In this document: positions 1 to 5,838 of the stretch, piece by piece
Layout of the letters: every line of letters starts with the position of its first letter
How positions within the stretch are numbered: position 1 is the first letter of the stretch
Assembly (NCBI GenBank): GCA_031286245.1
Contig: JAITUO010000035.1
Span: forward strand, 1-5,838
DNA from: Coriobacteriales bacterium
GTDB taxonomy: Bacteria > Actinomycetota > Coriobacteriia > Coriobacteriales > UBA8131
DNA: 5,838 nucleotides
Reading direction: 5' to 3'
Notes under the pieces: generated by a model
The model's input: the letters and a program-made list of their open reading frames with translations, nothing else
What the model was told of the DNA's origin: nothing
The model's database searches: none
Position numbers and translations under genes: made by a program

Positions 1-1038
1 CAAACCATGACATATTACAACCCTATGACCTATTCTCAACTACCGATTTCGGAATTACGCTATACCGGGCCTTGGAAGCCGGTACAACTGGAGCCTGGTA
101 GCTACACGCCGATCCTGACCGGAGCGAATATCTCTCGGGTTACAGTTGGCCGTGAGTATGAGGGCAGCCCATATTTCGTTGTCAATCTGGTCTTGGACAG
201 TGCAGGCACCGAAGCTTTTGCTAGCGCTACCACTGCTCTATACCTGACCCAGGGCCAGATTCTGATTGTTTTGGATAGCAATGTCCAAAGCGCTCCGATG
301 GTAAATAATGTCATCAGCAACGGCCAGGTTTCGATATCCGGTAATTTCAACGCCGAATCTGCGAATGCATTGCGTACTGTGCTGCAATCAGGTTCACTGC
401 CGGTTTCGCTGGAAGTCTCTTCCGCTCAGGTGGTCGGTCCGACATTGGGTCAGGACGCCTTACGAGCGGGGGTTTTGGTCGCCTTGATCGGTCTGGGCTT
501 GGTGGCTCTATACTTGCTGGTCTTCTATCGTGGGTTGGGCATCCTGACAGCAGTGGCTATCTTTGTCTTCGCAGTGATCTATCTTGGTGTATTAGCCCTG
601 CTATCTTTCTTTGGGTTCTTCTCCCTGACTTTGGCTGGTATCGCCGGTATCGTATTGGCAATCGGAGTAGCAGCCGACTCGTCGATTCTGGTTCTGGAGC
701 GCTTCAAAGAAGAGATCCGTATGGGCCGTTCTGTCCGTGCCAGTTCGATCACAGGGGTCAAGCATGCCATCCAGACCTCCATCGATGCTGACCTGGTGAC
801 AGCAGTCAGTGCGCTGGCTTTGTTCTTCATCGGTGTTGGCTCAGTCAAGGGCTTCGGCTTGACACTGGCCCTGGGAGTCGCCTGCGACATCTTAACCATG
901 GTGTTGTTCAAAGGGCCAATCATTCGCCTGCTGGCTCCGGGAATTATTGCCAAACATCCAGGTTTCTGGGGTACAAAAGAAGATGAACTGGCAGCCCAGG
1001 CTGCTGGAGAGCTTAGGCGAGGTGTCCAAATTGGCTAG
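1..1038 (+). CDS. secD: SecD, protein translocase accessory subunit (3' part; 5' end outside window)
   Basis: This is the C-terminal 345 residues of SecD, the RND-type membrane subunit that with SecF uses the proton gradient to pull exported proteins through SecYEG. The frame is open to the left edge, so the ATG at 7 is internal. The end of the periplasmic P1 domain is visible: QILIVLDSNVQSAP (about residues 86-99 of the visible part), the GNFNAESANALRTVL stretch and GSLPVSLEV, then the conserved VGPTLG before the membrane block. Five hydrophobic spans follow (about 157-176, 180-202, 209-231, 265-279, 285-311); the sixth, N-terminal span lies upstream. The family D4 signature is present as GVAADSSILVLERFKEE, with the key membrane Asp at visible residue 226. 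The 3' end overlaps secF, implying translational coupling. Identification is firm; only the N terminus is missing. Confidence 0.96.
   Translation, partial: QTMTYYNPMTYSQLPISELRYTGPWKPVQLEPGSYTPILTGANISRVTVGREYEGSPYFVVNLVLDSAGTEAFASATTALYLTQGQILIVLDSNVQSAPMVNNVISNGQVSISGNFNAESANALRTVLQSGSLPVSLEVSSAQVVGPTLGQDALRAGVLVALIGLGLVALYLLVFYRGLGILTAVAIFVFAVIYLGVLALLSFFGFFSLTLAGIAGIVLAIGVAADSSILVLERFKEEIRMGRSVRASSITGVKHAIQTSIDADLVTAVSALALFFIGVGSVKGFGLTLALGVACDILTMVLFKGPIIRLLAPGIIAKHPGFWGTKEDELAAQAAGELRRGVQIG
1006..1033 (+). promoter_or_regulatory. secF translation start region (GTG 1022 preferred, TTG 1031 alternative)
   Basis: The secF frame has an upstream ATG at 947 and another at 983, both inside secD and giving an atypical long N terminus. 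GGAGAG at 1006-1011 lies 10 nt before GTG 1022, which yields MSKLARPFKRDINFLG, a normal SecF beginning just ahead of the first span. AGGCGAGG at 1015-1022 is 8 nt before TTG 1031 and could serve that start instead. The two choices differ by three residues. Confidence 0.55.
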
Positions 1039-1990
1039 ACCATTCAAACGTGATATCAATTTCTTAGGCCATCGCCGAATACTCTTCATCATCTCTGGCC
1101 TGATGATCATTGCAACCTGCATCCTGCTTCCCCTCCGCGGCTTGAACTTCGGCATCGAGTTCGTCGGCGGCAGTTCAATGGAATTCAAGGATACCGGCGG
1201 GCTTTCCATCGAGACGATGCGGGAGACCTTCAACGACGCTGATATCGCCAGTCCAATCATCCAGACTTCCATCGATGCCCGTACCGGTGCAGCCGGTTTT
1301 ATCGTCCGCGTGCCGATTACCGATGCCCAGGAAGCTTCTCAAGCCGCTGATCGTGTGGTTGCAGCGCTGGAGCTCAATCCTGAACAGGTTGAAGTCAGTA
1401 CCATCAATCCCAGTTGGGGTGCTGCGGTGACCCAGACTTCATTACTGGCTTTTGGTGTAGCGATGCTATTGATTATCATCTACATCGCCTTCCGTTTTGA
1501 GTATAAAATGGGGATAAGCTCGGTCATCTCGTTGATCCATGATCTGGTGATCATCGTCGGGATCTATTCATTGTCTGGACGAGAGGTCTCGCCAAATGTG
1601 ATCGCCGCCCTACTGACGATTATGGGCTACTCCCTCTATGACTCGGTCGTCGTCTTCCATCGAGTCAACGATAACATGGGGTCGACAGCTAACCACAGCT
1701 TTATAACCGTATCCAACCACTCCATCAACCAGGTTTTAATGCGCACTATCAATACGACCTTAGCGGCAATGATCCCCGTTGTGGCGATGTTGTTCTTTGG
1801 TGGAGAAACCCTGCGTGACTTCGCTTTCGCCATGACTATCGGCTTAGTTTTAGGGCCATATTCCTCAATTGCCATCGCCGCACCGATCTATGCACTCTGG
1901 AAACAGCGCGAACCAAAATACAAGAAACAGTATGAGAAATTCGGCGAAGGGATGGACGTCTTCACAACCGCTGAACAGCTGGGGGAGTAG
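1022..1990 (+). CDS. secF: SecF, protein translocase accessory subunit
   Basis: With the GTG start this encodes 322 residues, close to the usual length for stand-alone SecF. SecF partners SecD in the SecDF complex that assists SecYEG-dependent export. Visible features are the family opening INFLGHRR, a first span at about 18-36, the conserved GIEFVGG at 44-50, a periplasmic domain at about 51-138, then a five-span block (about 140-157, 168-183, 190-213, 245-260, 269-290). The SecF motifs LIHD (about 171-174), GREVSPNVIAALLTIMGYS and the membrane Asp at about 207 in SLYDSVVVFHR are intact, as is FFGGETLRDFAFAMTIG. It overlaps the secD 3' end by 17 nt in another frame, so the two are almost certainly co-translated. 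The cytoplasmic tail is short and charged (KQREPKYKKQYEKFGEG). No frameshift is seen. Confidence 0.95.
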   Translation: MSKLARPFKRDINFLGHRRILFIISGLMIIATCILLPLRGLNFGIEFVGGSSMEFKDTGGLSIETMRETFNDADIASPIIQTSIDARTGAAGFIVRVPITDAQEASQAADRVVAALELNPEQVEVSTINPSWGAAVTQTSLLAFGVAMLLIIIYIAFRFEYKMGISSVISLIHDLVIIVGIYSLSGREVSPNVIAALLTIMGYSLYDSVVVFHRVNDNMGSTANHSFITVSNHSINQVLMRTINTTLAAMIPVVAMLFFGGETLRDFAFAMTIGLVLGPYSSIAIAAPIYALWKQREPKYKKQYEKFGEGMDVFTTAEQLGE

Positions 1991-1998
1991 TCCAGCTG
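1976..1998 (+). other. Small hairpin around the secF stop codon
   Basis: CAGCTGG (1976-1982) can pair with CCAGCTG (1992-1998), with an extra G-T pair inside, leaving a loop of about 7 nt that contains the TAG stop at 1988-1990. No T-run follows, so it is not an intrinsic terminator. It could affect mRNA processing or be chance: CAGCTG is itself palindromic, which makes such pairs easier to find. Confidence 0.3.
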
Positions 1999-2023
1999 GC
2001 GGTCAAACGGCATTCAGGATAAA

Positions 2024-2031
2024 AGAGGGAG
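2024..2031 (+). promoter_or_regulatory. Ribosome binding site of the flavodoxin gene
   Basis: AGAGGGAG lies 5 nt upstream of ATG 2037. It decides the start: the frame is open further upstream, back into secF, but only this ATG has a strong site and gives the classic flavodoxin N terminus MKTLVLYATKYG. Confidence 0.75.
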
Positions 2032-2036
2032 TTATC

Positions 2037-2507
2037 ATGAAAACATTGGTTTTATACGCTACCAAGTATGGTGCTGCTAGAAAAATCGCCGAAAGCCTGG
2101 CAGAGTCGCTGAGCGATGCTGACTTATGCAACATCAAGGAAGGGTATCCAACTAACTTTGCCAAGTATGACTGCGTCATCATCGGCAGCTCTGTCTACGC
2201 TGGCTCGATACGTCCCGAAGCCAAGGCTTTCATTGCGCAGGCAGTCTCAGCGCTGGAGGGTAAAAGATTGGGTCTATTCATCTGTGGCATGGACGCCCAG
2301 CGTTACGAGGACTGTTTGAAAAAGAATTATCCGGCTGAAATCCTACAGCAGGCGGTAGTCACTGACTTTTTAGGTGGGATCTTTGATCCGGCCAAGGCCA
2401 ATTTTGCTGAGCGGACGATTTTTCGCGCAGCTTCTAAACTATCCAGCTATCAAAACACAATCGATGTGGAGAAGATCAAACAGTTTGCTCAGGCGATGGA
2501 AACCTAA
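2037..2507 (+). CDS. Flavodoxin-domain protein, HemG-like
   Basis: The product is a 156-residue, soluble, cytoplasmic single-domain protein. It opens with a beta strand and phosphate loop, TLVLYATKYGAARKIAESL (residues 3-21), which in this fold binds the FMN phosphate. The next signature, YDCVIIGSSVYAGSIRPEAK (44-63), matches the flavin-ring loop of the HemG/flavodoxin_5 group, where E. coli HemG has a YDRVVIGASIRYG-type stretch. FLGGIFDP (121-128) is the later conserved segment. E. coli HemG, a protoporphyrinogen oxidase, is about 180 residues; this protein is shorter, and haem synthesis cannot be inferred from the fold alone. Electron transfer in an anaerobe is an equally good guess. The usual second Thr/Ser of the phosphate loop is Ala14 here. 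It follows secF by 46 nt on the same strand, so read-through transcription is likely. Confidence 0.85.
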   Translation: MKTLVLYATKYGAARKIAESLAESLSDADLCNIKEGYPTNFAKYDCVIIGSSVYAGSIRPEAKAFIAQAVSALEGKRLGLFICGMDAQRYEDCLKKNYPAEILQQAVVTDFLGGIFDPAKANFAERTIFRAASKLSSYQNTIDVEKIKQFAQAMET

Positions 2508-2522
2508 GCTTGCAGCGGTGAA

Positions 2523-3374
2523 TTATGGCTCAGGAGACGGTTCTGTTGCCTGATTGTCTGATTGACTGGGAGGTTGATCTGGGGACTGATCAGGAGACTG
2601 GCCGTTTGTAGGTGAATCTGGTATCAGGAAATCCAGACGCCAGCTGATATCCGGGCTGTCTTCATCTCCCAGGGGGTTCATTAAAAACAACAGGCTGCTG
2701 GGGTTGGCAGTGGCAAAATAGATACGGGTTGTAAAAACCTCGTTGACGGCCAGCACTTTACCTTCGACACCGCTGGTCAGACTGTCACCACTGCTGTTGG
2801 AACCGATGTAGCACTCCACATAATTTCCATCGGTTGTGTGCATCACCCATTGAGTCGCCAGCAGACTTTGGCGACTGGTGGTCTTGTTCATAAACTGGAT
2901 GATCACTTCATATATTGGTCTGCCGTCTGAAGTGTTATAAGCATGACTGATCGAAACAACAGTGACCAAAAGATCGCTACAATCGACTGTTGTGCCAATC
3001 GGTAGATTTGATGCATTTGTCTGATTAGCTAGCCCAATGGCTACCGGGTCGCGTGAACTGGTAGCAGGAGATGGTATGTCAGCTGGTTTGTATACCACGA
3101 CGAAATATACAGTACCGGCACCTAACAGGGCGACGGCAATCAGCCAGAAAATGAATGATTTATAGAAAGGGATAACACTTTTGCTGCAATAAGGGCACCG
3201 GCGAGCGTTGCTGACAATACGTGAACCACAACGTCGGCAACGTACAATTTTGCGGGTGAAGGTCGGAGAGATTGGCTCCCGGTCTCGCTCGGCTAGACGG
3301 GGGTTATTGTCAAAACGACTACCGGCATCAGCAAAACGCCAATTCCGCGAACGCCTGCGTTCTGGACCAGCCAC
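2523..3374 (-). CDS. Membrane-anchored zinc-ribbon protein with DUF4352-like extracytoplasmic domain
   Basis: I do not recognise a named gene. The 283-residue product has, in order: an Arg-rich N terminus (1-45); a zinc ribbon CRRC...CPYC with Cys46, Cys49, Cys60 and Cys63; one hydrophobic span at about 73-94; a Ser/Thr linker; a beta-rich domain at about 120-252; and a Pro/Gln/Ser-rich tail (253-283) with SPDQ repeats. The outer domain has the DUF4352 (immunoglobulin/telokin-like) pattern: IYEVIIQFMNKTTSRQSLL (a strand ending in an Asn-containing turn), TTDGNYVECYIG, then EVFTTRIYFATANPSSLLFL. Cys132 and Cys188 lie in this domain and could form a disulfide. The expected topology is ribbon inside, beta domain outside. 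The start is GTG 3374: an in-frame TGA sits immediately upstream, so no longer form is possible. It is transcribed away from recJ and converges on the flavodoxin gene. A role in sensing or envelope binding would be a guess. Confidence 0.82.
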   Translation of the reverse strand: MAGPERRRSRNWRFADAGSRFDNNPRLAERDREPISPTFTRKIVRCRRCGSRIVSNARRCPYCSKSVIPFYKSFIFWLIAVALLGAGTVYFVVVYKPADIPSPATSSRDPVAIGLANQTNASNLPIGTTVDCSDLLVTVVSISHAYNTSDGRPIYEVIIQFMNKTTSRQSLLATQWVMHTTDGNYVECYIGSNSSGDSLTSGVEGKVLAVNEVFTTRIYFATANPSSLLFLMNPLGDEDSPDISWRLDFLIPDSPTNGQSPDQSPDQPPSQSDNQATEPSPEP

Positions 3375-3384
3375 TCATCCTCCT
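3375..3384 (-). promoter_or_regulatory. Ribosome binding site of the zinc-ribbon gene
   Basis: On the minus strand a perfect AGGAGG (complement of 3379-3384) lies 4 nt before GTG 3374. Together with the adjacent in-frame stop TGA (3375-3377) it fixes the start at a GTG rather than an ATG. Confidence 0.8.
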
Positions 3385-3457
3385 GTTTAGTCTCCATTCA
3401 AACGTTTGAATATTGTATCTTATACCCGCCAGGCTGGCTTTGTGAGACAATTCGAAG
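3385..3457. promoter_or_regulatory. Divergent promoter region between the zinc-ribbon gene and recJ
   Basis: This short AT-richer spacer must hold the start signals for both divergent genes. Toward recJ, TTCAAA (3397-3402) and TATACC (3421-3426), 18 nt apart, are a weak sigma70-type pair. Toward the zinc-ribbon gene, TACAAT (complement of 3412-3417) or TATAAG (complement of 3419-3424) could be a -10 box, without a convincing -35. An 11-nt inverted repeat GCCAG-G-CTGGC occupies 3428-3438. The assignments of boxes are tentative; that promoters lie here follows from gene orientation. Confidence 0.5.
3396..3411. promoter_or_regulatory. Perfect 16-bp palindrome, candidate operator
   Basis: ATTCAAACGTTTGAAT reads identically on both strands, centred between 3403 and 3404. 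Its central AAACGTTT with a CpG at the dyad is the shape seen in operators of LacI-family regulators. It differs from the Gram-positive LexA box, which has GAAC and GTTC separated by 4 nt. It overlaps the best -35 candidate toward recJ and sits between the -10 candidates and the zinc-ribbon start, so a bound dimer could affect both genes. Confidence 0.5.
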
Positions 3458-5838
3458 ATGCAGGATTTATCAACAACCGCAAAATGGGTAAGTCGCGAGC
3501 CAAAAACTGGCCTCGACCATCAGTTGGTCGAGCAGTTGGCTGGGGCTCTAGGTCTGCATCGACTGGTTGCCCGAGTGTTGATTGGTCGAGGGTTGACAGA
3601 TATCAGACAGGCTAAAGCCTTTCTTGATGCCTCTCTGGATAGCGAAGAATTCCCGGCTGCTAATATAGCGGGACTGTCAGAGGTGGCTGTAGCACTGGTT
3701 GCAGCCATCAACCGCGATAGCCGCATCATGGTTTTTGGTGATTTCGATGTCGATGGCCTATCTGCTACAGCCTTACTGTATCTGGCATTGAAGTATCTCG
3801 GAGCAACAGTCAGCTATTTGATCCCTTCAAGGCTGGAAGAAGGGTATGGACTAACCGAGCAGGTTTTACCTCGGATCCTGGAAAAAAACCCACAGACTGT
3901 TATTACTGTCGATTGCGGGATCTCGGCTTCAAAAGTTGTCGACCAGTTGGTAGGATCAGGTATTGAAGTCTTAATCAGCGACCATCATGAAGTCTCTGAA
4001 ACCGTTCCGACAAGCGCCTTGGTAGCTGACCCTAAACTTGACCCGGAAGGCTTTGGACAGCATCTGGCAGGTGCCGGAGTAGCATTGGCATTGGTGAAAC
4101 TGTTGGGGCAATCGTTTGACTGCCCTGAGCTTTGGCGTGAGTATACCGACCTGGCAGCTTTGGGAACGATTGCCGACATGGTGCCATTGATCGGTCTGAA
4201 CCGTGCTCTGGTACGCGATGGTTTGGAACGTATCAATCATCGTCCGCGCCCTGGCATCCAGGCTCTGACCTGTCTACAGCCACAGAACGGCCAGCTGACT
4301 GCTGTCAACCTGTCCTTTGGCATGATACCCAGGCTTAATGCACCGGGCCGCCTGGGCAGACCAGACGAAGCCATCCAAATCCTGATTGCTGATCATCTGG
4401 AACAAGCTATTATCCTGGCGGGGCGGCTGGAAGACACTAACATCTTGCGTCGTAAACTGGAGGCGGAGCTGGCCGGAGCGGCAATGGTACAGGCTGAGAG
4501 CAATTATCAAGCAGGCAAAAAACTCGTAGTTGTAGCTGGTGAAGGCTGGCATGAAGGCATCCGGGGGATCATAGCATCGCGAATCGCCCGCCAGCTGGGA
4601 GTCCCAGCGATAGTTTTCTCATTGATAGATGGCCAAGCCCGGGGATCTGGTCGTAGTGTCGGCTCAGTCAACCTCTACTCTGCCTTGGACGCTGTCAGTA
4701 GCTTGACTTTGCAATACGGAGGTCATGAATCTGCTGTAGGAGTGACTCTCGACCCAAAAAACCTCGAGGAGTTCAGTAATCTCTTAGAAGCCGAATTAGC
4801 CAAGGAGCCGCCAGAGCATTTCCATCCTCCAGTCATCGTTGATGCTCAACTCAGCCTGGGTGACCTTGATTGGGACGCTGTCCAGGACTTGGCTTTGCTG
4901 GAACCGTTCGGCCAAGCTAATCCTCAGCCGTCATTTGTCAGCCAACCGGTCAGCTTTTACAACCAAAGAGTGGTTGGCAGTCTGGGCAATCATGTCAGCT
5001 TTGAGGTCAGTGATCATCAAACAGAACTGTCAGCGATCTGGTTCAGTTGTCCGGATGTTGCCGGTTTACTGGCTCGACGTGGCTTGCAGGAAATTGTCTT
5101 TGAGCCGCAAGCCGAATTATGGCGAGGCCAACGCAGACTGCAACTGAGGGTATCTGACAGCTTTGCAGTCAGTATTGATGAAGCATTGGTAGAAGCCTTC
5201 CCGGAGCTTGTTACCGGCTTATACCCCAGCCAGGTCGAAGCTTTGGATTTATTGGGGGCTGGTCATTCCCCGCTCTGTCTGATGCCAACTGGACGAGGTA
5301 AATCCCTGGTTTTCCAGATACATGCGGCTCGGCAGGCTTTGATTGGTCAGGCAGTGTCATTGTTTGTCTATCCTTTGCGAGCGTTGGTCAATGACCAGCA
5401 GCAACACCTGGTTGATCGTCTGGAACGGATTGGGCTTAACAGTCGTATCCTATGCGGTCTGAACACTCCAGAAGAACGGGCGTCTGTTTATCAAGCCATG
5501 TCTGATGGAGAAGTGTCTATGGTGTTGACCACACCGGAATATCTACTGCTTTATGCTGACCGGATTGCCAAGGCTGCCAGAATTGTCTTTATTGACTTCG
5601 ATGAAGCCCATCATATTGCTGCTGAGAATGCTTTGTACCGTCCGGCATACAACCGCCTTCAAGAGCTCCATCAATATTTCCCCATGACGCAGTTCCTGGC
5701 TACAACTGCTACTGCCGACAGCCAAACTGCTTTCCAGATCAGCCAGGCATTGAACCTCGATAGTCTGGTGATCGATGACAGTCGGAGGCCGAATCTGAAA
5801 CTGATTGATCGTCGCAATGATCCTGATCGTCTAGCCAG
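3458..5838 (+). CDS. recJ: RecJ single-strand exonuclease fused to a RecQ-like DEAH helicase (3' end outside window)
   Basis: The frame runs from ATG 3458 to the right edge without a stop, 793 residues visible. An in-frame TGA at 3443 excludes earlier starts; the ribosome site is weak. Residues 1-568 are a complete RecJ, a metal-dependent 5'-3' ssDNA exonuclease: DFDVDG (Asp95, 97, 99), VDCGIS (Asp152), SDHHE (Asp175-His177), LGTIAD (Asp240), PRLNAPGR (291-298); DHHA1 domain with GEGWHEGIRG (361-370), SGR (397-399) and GGHES (421-425); OB-fold with LEPFGQANP (481-489) and ending near LRVSD (563-567). From about 590 a superfamily 2 helicase of RecQ type begins: Gln592 of the Q motif, Walker A MPTGRGKS (609-616), YPLRALVNDQ, TTPE, DEAHH (715-719), ATTATAD (748-754) and RRPNLKL. 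The second RecA-like domain and any C-terminal domains lie outside. All RecJ catalytic residues are present. Roles would be recombination and gap or mismatch processing. Confidence 0.93.
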   Translation, partial: MQDLSTTAKWVSREPKTGLDHQLVEQLAGALGLHRLVARVLIGRGLTDIRQAKAFLDASLDSEEFPAANIAGLSEVAVALVAAINRDSRIMVFGDFDVDGLSATALLYLALKYLGATVSYLIPSRLEEGYGLTEQVLPRILEKNPQTVITVDCGISASKVVDQLVGSGIEVLISDHHEVSETVPTSALVADPKLDPEGFGQHLAGAGVALALVKLLGQSFDCPELWREYTDLAALGTIADMVPLIGLNRALVRDGLERINHRPRPGIQALTCLQPQNGQLTAVNLSFGMIPRLNAPGRLGRPDEAIQILIADHLEQAIILAGRLEDTNILRRKLEAELAGAAMVQAESNYQAGKKLVVVAGEGWHEGIRGIIASRIARQLGVPAIVFSLIDGQARGSGRSVGSVNLYSALDAVSSLTLQYGGHESAVGVTLDPKNLEEFSNLLEAELAKEPPEHFHPPVIVDAQLSLGDLDWDAVQDLALLEPFGQANPQPSFVSQPVSFYNQRVVGSLGNHVSFEVSDHQTELSAIWFSCPDVAGLLARRGLQEIVFEPQAELWRGQRRLQLRVSDSFAVSIDEALVEAFPELVTGLYPSQVEALDLLGAGHSPLCLMPTGRGKSLVFQIHAARQALIGQAVSLFVYPLRALVNDQQQHLVDRLERIGLNSRILCGLNTPEERASVYQAMSDGEVSMVLTTPEYLLLYADRIAKAARIVFIDFDEAHHIAAENALYRPAYNRLQELHQYFPMTQFLATTATADSQTAFQISQALNLDSLVIDDSRRPNLKLIDRRNDPDRLA

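Noticed and set aside
7..9. ATG near the left edge as the start of the first gene
   Set aside because: The frame is open through position 1 and the encoded protein begins in the middle of the SecD periplasmic domain, so the true start is upstream of the window.
579..953. Minus-strand open frame within secD
   Set aside because: It mirrors membrane-span codons of secD, has no family features, and the plus-strand gene is unmistakable.
947..1021. Longer secF starting at ATG 947 or ATG 983
   Set aside because: The added residues overlap the secD coding end, have no good ribosome site and do not resemble a SecF N terminus; GTG 1022 (or TTG 1031) is better placed.
1869..2036. Extended N terminus for the flavodoxin protein from an ATG inside secF
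   Set aside because: The extra residues are low-complexity shadow of secF; the flavodoxin fold starts exactly at ATG 2037, which has a strong ribosome site.
2530..2620. Short repeats at the 3' end of the zinc-ribbon gene as a repeat array
   Set aside because: They are explained by codons for the Pro/Gln/Ser-rich SPDQ tail; units are too short and uneven for a CRISPR or other array.
3428..3438. GCCAG-G-CTGGC as a terminator hairpin
   Set aside because: A one-base loop cannot form a hairpin and no T-run follows; at most it is a protein-binding inverted repeat.
3406..3615. Plus-strand small open frame across the recJ start
   Set aside because: It overlaps the recJ N terminus in another frame and shows no recognisable motif or ribosome site.
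3971..4552. Minus-strand open frames inside recJ
   Set aside because: They lie opposite the conserved DHH-domain motifs of RecJ and have unlikely composition for proteins.
4839..5147. Plus-strand open frame inside the RecJ OB-fold region
   Set aside because: The recJ frame encodes the conserved LEPFGQANP and the rest of the OB-fold here; the other frame has no family signature.
5150..5230. Separate recQ gene starting after recJ
   Set aside because: No stop codon ends recJ here, and no ribosome site or start codon in a fitting place was found; the frame is continuous.

Overview
The window is a stretch of ordinary bacterial chromosome with about 50% G+C by eye. It carries a protein-export module (secD end, secF), a small flavodoxin, a membrane-anchored zinc-ribbon protein on the opposite strand, and the first ~793 codons of a recJ gene that runs in frame into a RecQ-like helicase. 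Both window edges cut genes. I see no rRNA, tRNA, CRISPR array, insertion sequence or phage gene.

Organism: separate secD and secF genes near recJ, GTG starts with good Shine-Dalgarno sites, and SecD wording such as ADSSILVLERFKEEIRMG look to me most like Actinomycetota of the class Coriobacteriia. This rests on recalled family features, not on a search, and is moderate at best; a Gram-positive-type anaerobe is the broader, safer reading.

Layout: 1-1038 (+) is the 3' part of secD. 1022-1990 (+) is secF, overlapping secD by 17 nt. 2037-2507 (+) is a 156-aa HemG/flavodoxin-like protein behind a strong ribosome binding site, 46 nt after secF. 2523-3374 (-) is a 283-aa protein with a CX2C/CX2C zinc ribbon, one membrane span and an extracytoplasmic DUF4352-like domain; it converges on the flavodoxin gene with only 15 nt between them. 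3375-3457 is a divergent intergenic region with a perfect 16-bp palindrome. 3458 to the right edge (+) is recJ-helicase, continuing out of the window.

How the genes relate: SecD and SecF together form the proton-driven accessory complex of the SecYEG translocon. The flavodoxin may be co-transcribed with them but has no obvious functional tie. RecJ (5'-3' single-strand exonuclease) and RecQ (3'-5' helicase) act together in RecF-pathway end resection as separate proteins in model bacteria; here they are one polypeptide. The most notable points are this fusion, the divergent form of its helicase loop after the DEAH box, and the palindrome between the divergent genes.
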